A stretch of 38,380 bases of DNA from positions 1-38,380 of the forward strand of contig NZ_LMUU01000184.1 of NCBI RefSeq assembly GCF_009765775.1, given 5' to 3'. Position 1 is the first letter of the stretch; each line of letters begins with the position of its first letter. Origin of the DNA: Beijerinckia sp. L45. GTDB taxonomy: Bacteria > Pseudomonadota > Alphaproteobacteria > Rhizobiales > Beijerinckiaceae. Positions 15,259 to 22,351 of this stretch are shown in pieces. The notes beneath the pieces were generated by a model. The model was not told the DNA's origin. It was given only the letters and a program-made list of their open reading frames with translations, and searched no databases. The translations under genes and the position numbers were made by a program.

Positions 15259-15291
15259 CCGATTTCGAACGCTGAAATCGGGGTGTTTTTT
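15259..15291 (+). terminator. rho-independent terminator
   Basis: CCGATTTC (15259-15266) and GAAATCGG (15274-15281) form a perfect 8-bp stem with a 7-base loop, followed by a run of six T at 15286-15291. It ends the small-gene operon that finishes at 15162 and separates it from the convergent gene at 15309. Confidence 0.75.
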
Positions 15292-15308
15292 ACGGGGATT
15301 TTGCAGCC

Positions 15309-15617
15309 TCATTCGGCGGCTTGCGCGGCCTCGATTTGGCGGCGATCGACCCGGAGCAGATCGACCTCGTCGACACCATCCGGCTGCATCGCTTCGATCG
15401 CGACCAGCGTCCGCACCGCCGGCTGGATCTGCTCCCGATGCTCGCGGCGCAACACCTCGACGGTCGCGACGACCTCGGGCTGATTCGGGTCGAGGTGCAG
15501 CTGCCGTAGGTAGGGCTGGATCTTGGTCGCAAAGGCGCGGCCGATCTCGTCGACCTGATGAGCCCAGAACTGTCGGGTGGCTTCGTCGTCGATCGGCGTC
15601 TTGGTCGCTTCGATCAT
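15309..15617 (-). CDS. hypothetical helical protein divergent from the integrase
   Basis: A 102-residue acidic, helical protein (EATRQFWAHQVDEIGRAFATKI; EVVATVEVLRREHREQIQPAVRTLVAIEA). GAGGA precedes the ATG at 15617. It is transcribed away from the integrase with 65 bases between the two starts, so the promoters are back to back. Excisionases or regulators often occupy this position, but no DNA-binding motif is visible, so no function is given. Confidence 0.65.
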   Translation of the reverse strand: MIEATKTPIDDEATRQFWAHQVDEIGRAFATKIQPYLRQLHLDPNQPEVVATVEVLRREHREQIQPAVRTLVAIEAMQPDGVDEVDLLRVDRRQIEAAQAAE

Positions 15618-15682
15618 GGGTCACGGTCCTCGTCTTCCCGGCGCACCGGCGTCTGGCCTTAACTCCCAATCCTGAGAATAGC

Positions 15683-16645
15683 ATGCATCTGCCGGCGGCG
15701 CCCGTCGCGGCGGATCTCCCATCGACCCAACTCATCGAGGCTTCGGCCTCAGCGGAATCCTACGCCCGCGCCGAGAAGTCGGCGGCGACCCGCAAGGCCT
15801 ACGAGGCTGACCTTCGCGACTTCTCGGCTTGGTGCTCGAGTGTCGGCGCCGGCTTTGTCCCCGCATCGCATGATACCGTGGCTGCGTACCTCGCCGCGCT
15901 CGCCGATGCCGGCAAGTCCACATCGACCGTGATGCGCCGCGTCGCCGCGATCGCCTACGCGCATCGGCGGCTCAACCTCGTCGACCCGACGCAAACGGAA
16001 CGGGTGAAACAGGTTGTCCGCGGCATCAAGCGGACGATCGGCACGGCGCCGAAGCAGAAGGCGCCGGCCACCGCAAAATTCCTCCGCGCCATGGTCAAGG
16101 CCATTCCGGATACGATGCTCGGCAAGCGCGATCGGGCCCTGCTTATGATCGGGTTCGCCGGCGCCTTCCGCCGCTCCGAACTCGTCGCGCTCGACGTCGC
16201 CGACATCGAGAGACAGCCCGAGGGCATCCTGGTTCACATCAGGAAATCGAAGACCGACCAGGAGGGCGCAGGCCAGATCGTCGCAATTCCGCGCGGGGTC
16301 AAACTGAGGCCAGTGTCGGCGCTTGACGACTGGCTGTCGGCAGCCGGCATCACGTCAGGCCCGATCTTTCGATCGGTCAACAAGGGTGGCCGCGTCCAGG
16401 CTGCCCGGCTGACCGACAAGTCCGTAGCTGATGTCGTGAAGCACCGCGCCGCAGCGGCGAAGCTCGATCCAAGCCTGTTCGCAGGTCACTCACTCAGAGC
16501 TGGTTTTGTCACCAGCGCGCTCGAGGACGGCGCCGATACGCTCGCCGTGATGAGTCAGACGAGACATCGCTCCGTCGAGACCCTTCGGAAATACGACCGG
16601 CGCGCCAAGGCCTTCAACAACCACGCGGGAAAGGGATTCCTATGA
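15683..16645 (+). CDS. tyrosine recombinase / phage integrase
   Basis: A 320-residue integrase. The N-terminal SAM-like core-binding domain (30-110) holds TRKAYEADLRDFSAWC. Catalytic residues in the C-terminal half are Arg163 (FRRSELVAL), Lys190 (RKSKTD), the HSLRAG box with His269 and Arg272, His295 (TRHRS) and the nucleophile Tyr304 (LRKYDR). All are present, so it should be active in site-specific integration or excision. It is the first gene of a plus-strand run, with its stop overlapping the next ATG. No tRNA or obvious att duplication is seen nearby. Confidence 0.95.
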   Translation: MHLPAAPVAADLPSTQLIEASASAESYARAEKSAATRKAYEADLRDFSAWCSSVGAGFVPASHDTVAAYLAALADAGKSTSTVMRRVAAIAYAHRRLNLVDPTQTERVKQVVRGIKRTIGTAPKQKAPATAKFLRAMVKAIPDTMLGKRDRALLMIGFAGAFRRSELVALDVADIERQPEGILVHIRKSKTDQEGAGQIVAIPRGVKLRPVSALDDWLSAAGITSGPIFRSVNKGGRVQAARLTDKSVADVVKHRAAAAKLDPSLFAGHSLRAGFVTSALEDGADTLAVMSQTRHRSVETLRKYDRRAKAFNNHAGKGFL

Positions 16646-17103
16646 GGATCACGCAGGTCTTCACCGGCGAAGAATTCCGCGCGATGGGCGACGACGCCGT
16701 TGCGCGCGGCTTGTACCGCAACGATCGTCGCGTCTTTTTGCCTGGCATGGCGTGGTTCGAGCCTTGGCACTTCGACCCGACCGGAAACTGGCAACGTGCT
16801 GGAAAGCATGTGATGTATACCGAGCGTCCGGGCCCAGAGAAAAGCTTCCTCTCGCCGCACTACTGGCGAGACTGGGCTGACAAGCGGCCCCCGATCTGCG
16901 TCGTCTGCCCGAACGGCGAGCTTTGGGAGATCGATCGGACTTCGAGCAACGGTGACGGCTGGGTTGTGACCGGCGATCTGCCCGACATCACCTGCTCGCC
17001 ATCGATCGTCGTGCCGGGATACCACGGCTTCCTGCGCGGCGGCGAGTTTACGGCCGACATCGAAGGTCGTGGTCCGAACGGCATCGTCCGGTCTGTCCCA
17101 TGA
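16642..17103 (+). CDS. hypothetical phage protein
   Basis: A 153-residue protein with 4-base overlaps to the integrase and to the next gene. Features are an N-terminal MRITQVFTGEEFRAMG, a WF/EPWHF aromatic patch, and HYWRDWADKRPPICVVCPNGELWEIDR, with CVVC and a beta-rich second half. The pattern resembles a compact beta domain. Family not recognised. Coupling to the integrase and the C39-like gene suggests an early or lysogeny-associated accessory role. Confidence 0.7.
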   Translation: MRITQVFTGEEFRAMGDDAVARGLYRNDRRVFLPGMAWFEPWHFDPTGNWQRAGKHVMYTERPGPEKSFLSPHYWRDWADKRPPICVVCPNGELWEIDRTSSNGDGWVVTGDLPDITCSPSIVVPGYHGFLRGGEFTADIEGRGPNGIVRSVP

Positions 17104-17534
17104 TCCCGACACGCCAAACCATCTTCGTCGCGACGTCGGCGAACGGTCGTGGCAACTGCATGGCGGCCTGTCTCGCCTCGATCCTTGAGGTGCCGCTCAA
17201 GCAGGTGCTCGACACCGCATCCGACGCGGTCCGCGACGACTGGTACGGCAACATCCAGACTTGGCTCGGCGATCGCGGCTTCAGGCTGGTCGTGATCGAG
17301 CCAACCGATCCCCGGCTCGCCGGCAGCTATTCCATCGGCGTCGGCCCGTCGCCGCGCGGCGCCTTCAATCATACTGTCGTCTGCAAGTCCGGTGTCATGG
17401 TCTTCGACCCGCATTTCTCCGACGACGGCGTCGTCCAGATCGATCGCCAGGAGATCTTGCTCCTTCTGACCGAGGCCGAACGCGCGCTGCACGCCCGCGG
17501 TGCCCTCGATCCGGATCCATTCCCGGCCGGTTGA
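17100..17534 (+). CDS. C39/papain-like cysteine peptidase fold protein
   Basis: A 144-residue protein with the outline of a minimal papain-like fold: Cys20 in RGNCMAACLASIL at the start of a helix, His91 in FNHTVVC and Asp103 in VFDPHFS make a plausible Cys-His-Asp triad in the usual order. Phages and bacteria encode many small proteins of this shape; their substrates are unknown. No transporter or double-glycine peptide is nearby, so a bacteriocin-export role is unlikely. It is co-translated with the preceding gene. Confidence 0.7.
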   Translation: MIPTRQTIFVATSANGRGNCMAACLASILEVPLKQVLDTASDAVRDDWYGNIQTWLGDRGFRLVVIEPTDPRLAGSYSIGVGPSPRGAFNHTVVCKSGVMVFDPHFSDDGVVQIDRQEILLLLTEAERALHARGALDPDPFPAG

Positions 17535-17560
17535 CGGCCCTGCTTCCCAACAGGATTTCG

Positions 17561-17713
17561 ATGAAGCGACAAGTCCTACGGCTCGGGCTCGCTGCGCTGT
17601 GCGCTGCCGCCGCGATTTACCTGCGCCTGAAGTTTGACGACGGGTTCGGCGTCGCCATCGAACTCGGCTTCATCGGCGTTTTGCTCGGCGCCCAAGCCAT
17701 GGAGCTTGCATGA
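17561..17713 (+). CDS. small two-helix membrane protein
   Basis: A 50-residue protein starting at ATG 17561 with AGGA about six bases upstream. Residues 5-22 (VLRLGLAALCAAAAIYL) and 30-48 (GVAIELGFIGVLLGAQAME) are hydrophobic helices joined by a charged turn RLKFDDGF. It could be a small holin-like or regulatory membrane peptide, but no lysin gene is adjacent. Its stop overlaps the next ATG. Confidence 0.6.
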   Translation: MKRQVLRLGLAALCAAAAIYLRLKFDDGFGVAIELGFIGVLLGAQAMELA

Positions 17714-17910
17714 TCGGCGACGGCTCCGCCTCGGCCTTGGGGCAAATCGAAGCGCTTGAACACCGCAGGATCCCCTGCATCTGCCCACGGCAACACGAGA
17801 AGACGCCGCCGCTCGGCGTCACCACCGACATCCAGGTCACACGCGGCATCATCGTCGAGGCGGTGCAGTGCGTGACCTGCGACCGGCGATGGAAGCGGGT
17901 GAACACGTGA
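17710..17910 (+). CDS. small zinc-ribbon-like protein
   Basis: A 66-residue protein with two Cys pairs, CIC near residue 24 and CVTC near residue 54, separated by a beta-rich stretch (GVTTDIQVTRGIIVEAVQ), as in a zinc ribbon. It overlaps the previous and next genes by 4 bases. It probably binds zinc; partner unknown. Confidence 0.6.
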   Translation: MIGDGSASALGQIEALEHRRIPCICPRQHEKTPPLGVTTDIQVTRGIIVEAVQCVTCDRRWKRVNT

Positions 17911-18005
17911 GCGATGAACCGAAGCCTGTTGTCGTCCAGCCAATCGGCGATCGCCGCCGGCGTCCGCTGCCGTCGGGCCGGCCGAACGACGACCGGCTGA
18001 GGTAA
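17907..18005 (+). CDS. short basic peptide, 32 residues
   Basis: GTG 17907 overlaps the preceding TGA, and TAA at 18003-18005 lies four bases before the next ATG. The peptide is Pro/Arg-rich (DRRRRPLPSGRPNDDRLR). The tight fit between neighbours suggests it is translated, but at this length chance cannot be excluded. Its end contains the GAGG that would serve the next gene. Confidence 0.4.
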   Translation: MSDEPKPVVVQPIGDRRRRPLPSGRPNDDRLR

Positions 18006-18009
18006 CGCC

Positions 18010-18537
18010 ATGATCCCGATGCCCTCATGGCTGCCGGCGCTTGTCCGGCGCACGCGCCGCGAATATTTTGCCGACTTCTGGATCACGCCGCCGATCACGG
18101 CCGCGCTGGCGGTCTATTCGCTCTCTCGCGGCTTCGACTGGTGGTGGGCGATCGCCTTCGTCGCCGGCTGGTTCGCCTGGACGCTGTACGAGTACGCGGT
18201 TCATCGCATCTCGCATCATGCGCCGTGGATCTCGGACCTGCACTGGCTCCATCACCGGAACCAGAAGGACTACATTGCGCTGCATCCCGCGCTGACGCTG
18301 TTGAATTACGCCGTGATCTGGCTGCTCTTCGGGTTCGACGCGGCACCCTTCGCGATCGGGTTTTCGGTCGGCTACGTCGTCTATGCCGGGCTGCACACCG
18401 CGTTTCACTATGCGTGGATCAAAGACGGTGAGCTGCTGTGGCCGCTGAAGCAGCACCACGTCGCGCATCACCGCTACCACGACCGCTGCTTCGGGGTTTC
18501 GACGAAGCTTTGGGATCGCGTCTTCAGGACGATCTGA
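18010..18537 (+). CDS. fatty acid hydroxylase/sterol desaturase superfamily membrane protein
   Basis: A 175-residue integral membrane di-iron enzyme. Histidine clusters are at 65-70 (HRISHH), 78-82 (HWLHH), 129-133 (HTAFH) and 149-157 (HHVAHHRYH), matching the conserved boxes of the fatty acid hydroxylase superfamily. Four hydrophobic segments lie near 26-40, 44-60, 94-110 and 112-130. Members hydroxylate fatty acyl chains, sterols or carotenoids in the membrane. GAGG precedes the ATG by seven bases. It is not a virion or replication gene; within a phage it would be a metabolic cargo gene changing host lipids, but the substrate cannot be told. Confidence 0.88.
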   Translation: MIPMPSWLPALVRRTRREYFADFWITPPITAALAVYSLSRGFDWWWAIAFVAGWFAWTLYEYAVHRISHHAPWISDLHWLHHRNQKDYIALHPALTLLNYAVIWLLFGFDAAPFAIGFSVGYVVYAGLHTAFHYAWIKDGELLWPLKQHHVAHHRYHDRCFGVSTKLWDRVFRTI

Positions 18538-18740
18538 GGCTTCGGACCGCTTCCGAGGTCGCGCTTCTACTGCTGGCAGTCGTCGTGGCTGTCGCCTCCA
18601 CGATTTGGCCGATTTTCACGGGGGCTTCTGATGGCGCGGAAACCGGAGCCGATGCCGCTGACCGAAGCCGATCGGCAGGCGATGGCGCAGAGCAATCGGA
18701 GGACGGTGCCGCGGGGCGGGCAGCGACGTGTTTGGGATGA
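18510..18740 (+). CDS. possible small membrane protein in an overlapping frame
   Basis: From TTG 18510 an open frame gives 76 residues with one strong hydrophobic helix (ASEVALLLLAVVVAVASTIW) encoded in the 93 bases that otherwise lie between two genes. It overlaps the hydroxylase by 28 bases and the following gene by 110 bases. There is no clear ribosome site and the overlap is long, so this is a weak call kept because the gap holds nothing else. Confidence 0.22.
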   Translation: MGSRLQDDLRLRTASEVALLLLAVVVAVASTIWPIFTGASDGAETGADAADRSRSAGDGAEQSEDGAAGRAATCLG

Positions 18741-18849
18741 CCGATGGACATGCGACCTGCTGCTACCGACCGATGAGGAGTCAGCGGACGATGGCGAGAT
18801 GGCGGCGTTCTTGGCTGAGTGTATCGACCTGCGCGCGGAGGCGAGTTGA
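18631..18849 (+). CDS. hypothetical small acidic-tailed protein
   Basis: A 72-residue protein. The N-terminal half is basic and polar (MARKPEPMPLTEADRQAMAQ; RRTVPRGGQRRVW) and the second half acidic (TDEESADDGEMAAFLAECIDL). GGGGG precedes the ATG by six bases. It ends 13 bases before the convergent zinc-ribbon gene. Unknown function. Confidence 0.55.
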   Translation: MARKPEPMPLTEADRQAMAQSNRRTVPRGGQRRVWDDRWTCDLLLPTDEESADDGEMAAFLAECIDLRAEAS

Positions 18850-18862
18850 CATAAAAGTCCGG

Positions 18863-19108
18863 TCAGCGGGCCTCCGTGAAGATCAGTCCCGATGCGTCGA
18901 CCATCGTCGTCTTTGTGCAGAGCGCACATCTGATTTCAGTACCGAGGAGCGCGAACTTCTTGCGGGCGGCCTCGTGCACAGGATCGTTCTGATCCGCCTC
19001 GGCGACCACTAGCTTGGTTTTGCAGTCAATCGTCGGACAGGACATGGTCCAGTAGTACTGGCCTGCCTTCATGTGGATCGGGTTCATCTGCATCCCTGAT
19101 TGGATCAA
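18863..19108 (-). CDS. small zinc-ribbon-like protein
   Basis: An 81-residue protein with Cys at SCPTIDC and again at RCALC, a four-cysteine pattern suited to zinc binding, with a charged helix (NDPVHEAARKKFALLG) between. It overlaps the upstream KTSC gene by 4 bases and is therefore in the same minus-strand operon under the operator region at 19381-19431. Function unknown. Confidence 0.65.
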   Translation of the reverse strand: MIQSGMQMNPIHMKAGQYYWTMSCPTIDCKTKLVVAEADQNDPVHEAARKKFALLGTEIRCALCTKTTMVDASGLIFTEAR

Positions 19109-19359
19109 GCCGCGGTAGGCTCGCTGAATGGAAGCGGCGCCTCCGCCTCCAGCTTTTCCGCCTTGTACTTCGGCAGGATCTCCGTGGCCACAAACTTGCC
19201 GACAGAAGCCGCGTCCATGGCTTCGTGGAAGACCTTCTTCTCGACGCCGGCATAGGCGTAGGTCGAGCCGGACTTGAAGGTGACGTGCATGGCGCCGACA
19301 GCGTCATCGTAGCCGACGGCCTTGATGTTGGAGGATTTGACGGGGGTCATCTCGGGCAT
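19105..19359 (-). CDS. KTSC-domain protein
   Basis: An 84-residue protein with the KTSC pattern: VKSSNIKAVGYD, then VTFKSGSTYAYAGVEKKVFHEAMDAASVGKFVATEI. This small domain occurs in phages and bacteria, alone or fused to other enzymes, and is thought to bind nucleic acid or protein. It is the first gene of a minus-strand pair, and its promoter overlaps the operators that face the ribbon-helix-helix gene. Confidence 0.8.
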   Translation of the reverse strand: MPEMTPVKSSNIKAVGYDDAVGAMHVTFKSGSTYAYAGVEKKVFHEAMDAASVGKFVATEILPKYKAEKLEAEAPLPFSEPTAA

Positions 19360-19380
19360 GGTTCGCTCCCTGGCTGAAGA

Positions 19381-19467
19381 TTGACTATTAAGCGTCCCCG
19401 GTTATTAGTGTCAATAAGCGTCCCCGCTTATAGAGGCTGATTTGACGAATATTCCGTCCCCGGTTAC
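19381..19467. promoter_or_regulatory. divergent promoter region with three operator-like repeats
   Basis: Copies of a 17-base element lie at 19389-19405 (TAAGCGTCCCCGGTTAT), 19415-19431 (TAAGCGTCCCCGCTTAT) and 19451-19467 (ATTCCGTCCCCGGTTAC). With one extra base the second copy is a perfect palindrome, ATAAGCG-TCCC-CGCTTAT. On the minus strand TTGACA (complement of 19409-19414) and TTAATA (complement of 19386-19391) are spaced 17 bases with the first copy between them. On the plus strand TTGACT at 19381-19386 and TATTAG at 19403-19408 bracket the same copy. The third copy lies inside the start of the ribbon-helix-helix gene. Confidence 0.75.
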
Positions 19468-19660
19468 TGCGGCCCGCATGGGGCGACCACCACTCAACGT
19501 GCGCGAAACGAAGGTTCGGCTTCCTGACGGGATGGTGGAGCGTATTGATGCTCTCGTCGGTCCCAACAAGCGAGCGCAGTTCATCCGCGAAGCCACGGAA
19601 GAGAAGCTGGATCGACACGAGCGCGCCGCCCGCAAGCCCAAGCCGTCGATCCAAGAATAG
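19442..19660 (+). CDS. ribbon-helix-helix (CopG/Arc-type) DNA-binding protein
   Basis: A 72-residue protein. TTG 19442 is favoured because AGAGG lies five bases upstream; ATG 19478 is a possible alternative that would give 60 residues. Residues 20-53 (RETKVRLPDGMVERIDALVG, KRAQFIREATEEKL) form the beta strand and two helices of a ribbon-helix-helix dimer that binds repeated operators. The repeats at 19389-19467 surround its start, so it probably represses itself and the divergent KTSC operon. With no cI-type repressor in the window, it is a candidate for lysogeny or early control. Confidence 0.82.
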   Translation: MTNIPSPVTAARMGRPPLNVRETKVRLPDGMVERIDALVGPNKRAQFIREATEEKLDRHERAARKPKPSIQE

Positions 19661-19692
19661 CTGCGCTGTGAACATCTGTTGACGGGGTCTGC

Positions 19693-20322
19693 ATGTTCGG
19701 CACGATCCCGCGCCCGCGCCCTCGGCCGCCGGCCTCGCTGCTTGAGATCGCCGATCTCGATAAACCCTGCGTCCCTGCGCACGATCTTGAGGAATGGATC
19801 CGAGCCACCTTTGTCGAGGATGGCGCCGCGCTCTACAATGAGGAGCACATCCATCTGCTGGAGGCTCGCATCGGCGTCGTCTGGTGCGCGGTCCCGCTGG
19901 CGCGGCACATGCTGTCGGTCGTTGGCCAGGCCGAGATCCCGATGGCCCGCGGCAACCGCTGGGCCAAGGCGCGGCATGACCAGCAGCTGGTGGAATGGTT
20001 TGGGGTCGTTCCGGACTTCCTGCTGACGTTCGATCCCATGTATGCGGCTGCCGCCTCGGACCGCGCCTTCTGTGCTCTGGTCGAGCACGAGCTCTATCAT
20101 TGCGGCCAGGAGCGCGACGCCTACGGCGCTCCCAAATTCAAGATGGACGGCAGCCCCAAGTTCGGCATCAGGGGCCATGATGTCGAAGAATTCGTCGGCA
20201 TCGTCCGTCGCTACGGCGCCTCCGTCGGGGCAGGGCGAACCGCCGATTTCGTCGAGGCCGCATTGCTTGCCCACGACATTGATGAGCCCGCGATCGCGCG
20301 GGTCTGCGGCACCTGCGGGTAG
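19693..20322 (+). CDS. putative phage metallopeptidase
   Basis: A 209-residue protein with HELYH at 132-136 and a downstream GHDVEEF (His162) that could supply the third zinc ligand. The arrangement VEHELYHC, KF-x-I-x-GHDVEEFVGIVRRYG is characteristic of the putative phage metallopeptidase family found near terminase genes. Whether it acts on capsid, lysis or host proteins is unknown. It opens the late region, just upstream of the terminase pair. Confidence 0.82.
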   Translation: MFGTIPRPRPRPPASLLEIADLDKPCVPAHDLEEWIRATFVEDGAALYNEEHIHLLEARIGVVWCAVPLARHMLSVVGQAEIPMARGNRWAKARHDQQLVEWFGVVPDFLLTFDPMYAAAASDRAFCALVEHELYHCGQERDAYGAPKFKMDGSPKFGIRGHDVEEFVGIVRRYGASVGAGRTADFVEAALLAHDIDEPAIARVCGTCG

Positions 20323-20355
20323 CCCGCCCGTCCTTGATAAAGGCTTGATCCCAAC

Positions 20356-20880
20356 ATGGCCGCCGCTCAACTCGCCGACGAGGTGAAAACCTTTATCGTT
20401 CAGTCTCTTGCCTGCTTCGATGCGCCGTCGGTCGTGGTCAAGTCCGTCAAAGCCGAATTCAACCTTGTTGTCTCGCCTCAGCAGGTCGAGGCCTACGATC
20501 CCACGAAGCGCGCCGGCCGCCGCCTCAGCAAGGGCTGGCGCGAGATCTTCGCCGCAACCCGCAAGACCTTCCTCGAGGACACCGCCGACATCGCGGTGTC
20601 GCATCGCGCCGTCCGACTGCGCGCGCTCGGACGCATGATCGCGAAGGCAGAGGACATGCGCAATCTCGCGCTGGCCGGCCAGCTGCTGGAACAGGCCGCG
20701 AAGGAATGCGGCAACGCCTACACGAACCGTCGGGAATTGAGCGGGCCCGAGGGCAAGCCGATCCAGACCGAAGCCATGACACCGGATCTTTCAAGGACAT
20801 CGCAGAGTGACCGCGACGCCCTTCGAGCAATCCTTGAGCGCGCTGCTGGCAAACCCGGAGGCAGCTCTTCGGGAGATTGA
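20356..20880 (+). CDS. DUF2280-like protein, probable terminase small subunit
   Basis: A 174-residue protein whose N-terminal part (LADEVKTFIVQSLACFDAPS, VSPQQVEAYDP) is a helix-turn-helix-like unit typical of DUF2280. The middle is helical and basic (RRLSKGWREIFAATRK) and the C-terminus disordered. DUF2280 proteins precede terminase large subunits and likely recognise phage DNA for packaging. The next gene overlaps it by up to 74 bases. Confidence 0.75.
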   Translation: MAAAQLADEVKTFIVQSLACFDAPSVVVKSVKAEFNLVVSPQQVEAYDPTKRAGRRLSKGWREIFAATRKTFLEDTADIAVSHRAVRLRALGRMIAKAEDMRNLALAGQLLEQAAKECGNAYTNRRELSGPEGKPIQTEAMTPDLSRTSQSDRDALRAILERAAGKPGGSSSGD

Positions 20881-22351
20881 TCGGCTCGACGCGGAAGCCT
20901 CGCATCTCTTCTTCGCGAAGCGCTACTTCGCGGAGCGGGAAGGATCCGCGTTCCTCGTCGGTCCCCATCATCGCGTCATCTGCGACGCTCTCGATCGCGT
21001 CCTTTCGGGCGAGATCACGCGGCTCATCATCAACGTGCCGCCGGGCTACACGAAGACCGAACTAGCGGTCATCTACCTCGTAGCGCGGGGTCTCGCCATT
21101 AACCCGCGGGCGCGCTTCATCCACGCCAGCTTCAACGGGCAGTTGGCCCTCGAGAACTCGAACAAGGTTCGGGACGTCCTCAACCTGCCGGGCTTTCAGG
21201 AGCACTGGCCCCGGAAGATCAGAAGCGACACCAACGCGAAAGGTCTCTGGCGCACCGACGAGGGCGGCGGCCTCATGGCGGCGGCCGCCGGCGGGCCCAT
21301 CACCGGTTTCCGCGCCGGCACCATGGAGCCGGGCTTCACCGGCGCCCTGATCATCGACGATCCGCTGAAGCCTGACGATGCCAAGTCGGAGCAGGAGCGC
21401 GAGAACGTCAACAACCGCTGGCATTCGACCTTCAAGAGCCGCCTCGCGCTGGAGACGGTGCCCGTCATCCTCATCATGCAGCGCCTGCATGTCGGTGATC
21501 TCTCTGCCTTCCTCCTGAAGGGCGGCGCCGGCTGCAAATGGCATCACTGCCTCCTGCCAATCCAGATCGATAGCGGGAAGCCGTATCCGGCCGAATACAC
21601 ACACGGCATCCCGATCCCGCATGATTTGCCAGACGGTCCACTTTGGCGGGTCAAGCATGGCGAGGCCGAGATCGAGCTGTTGAAGGTCGACGCCTACACC
21701 TTCGCCGGTCAGTACGAGCAAAACCCCGTGGTCTCCGGCGGCAACCTCTTCAAGGAGGAGTGGCTGCAGCCGTGGGCGCCTGGCGCCCTACCGCAGATTA
21801 AGTGGCGGATGATCTACGTCGATACGGCGGAGAAGACGGGCCAGCGCAACGATTACTCCGTGTTCCAGTGTTGGGGCTTCGGCGCCGATGGATGCGCCTA
21901 CCTGCTGGATCAGATGCGGGCCCGCTTCGAGGCGCCGGAGCTGCTGCAGGCGGCACGGACGTTCTGGAAGAAGCACTCCGATCCCGCGCTCAACGAACTC
22001 GGCTACTGCCGCGGCATGAAGGTCGAGGACAAGTCGGCCGGCACGGGACTGCTCCAATCTCTGCGGCGACCAGCCAATGACGGCAGCGGCATGGGCCCGG
22101 TGCCGGTGATCCCGATCCCACGATCGAAGGACAAGGAACAGCGCGCCAACGACGTGCTGCCATCCTTTGCCGCCGGCCTCGTGCGACTGCCGATGCACGA
22201 GCCCTGGTTCGACGCATGGAAGAACGAAATTCTCGCGTTCCCTTCGGGCGCGCATGACGACCAGGTAGACCCGACCATGGATGCTGTCGCCGAAATGCTG
22301 CTGGGGGGTACCGCCCTCTCGCAATGGGCCGCGTTGGGTGAGGACGATTGA
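20807..22351 (+). CDS. terL: terminase large subunit
   Basis: A 514-residue packaging motor. The ATPase half has a Walker A-like NVPPGYTKTE (76-85), Walker B LIIDDP (181-186) and a coupling segment ILIMQRLH (221-228). The nuclease half begins with MIYVDTAEKTG (Asp339) and ends with HDDQVD near 489-494, where acidic metal ligands are expected. The GTG start at 20807 overlaps the small-subunit gene by 74 bases; TTG 20834 is an alternative. The stop overlaps the portal start, so the three packaging genes are coupled. Confidence 0.95.
   Translation: MTATPFEQSLSALLANPEAALREIDRLDAEASHLFFAKRYFAEREGSAFLVGPHHRVICDALDRVLSGEITRLIINVPPGYTKTELAVIYLVARGLAINPRARFIHASFNGQLALENSNKVRDVLNLPGFQEHWPRKIRSDTNAKGLWRTDEGGGLMAAAAGGPITGFRAGTMEPGFTGALIIDDPLKPDDAKSEQERENVNNRWHSTFKSRLALETVPVILIMQRLHVGDLSAFLLKGGAGCKWHHCLLPIQIDSGKPYPAEYTHGIPIPHDLPDGPLWRVKHGEAEIELLKVDAYTFAGQYEQNPVVSGGNLFKEEWLQPWAPGALPQIKWRMIYVDTAEKTGQRNDYSVFQCWGFGADGCAYLLDQMRARFEAPELLQAARTFWKKHSDPALNELGYCRGMKVEDKSAGTGLLQSLRRPANDGSGMGPVPVIPIPRSKDKEQRANDVLPSFAAGLVRLPMHEPWFDAWKNEILAFPSGAHDDQVDPTMDAVAEMLLGGTALSQWAALGEDD

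Noticed and set aside
15683-16645. att core repeats beside the integrase
   Set aside because: No duplicated core or tRNA 3' end could be recognised within the window by eye.
19411-20604. 397-codon minus-strand frame
   Set aside because: It runs opposite the ribbon-helix-helix, metallopeptidase and small terminase genes, which have clear motifs. It has no recognisable motif of its own.
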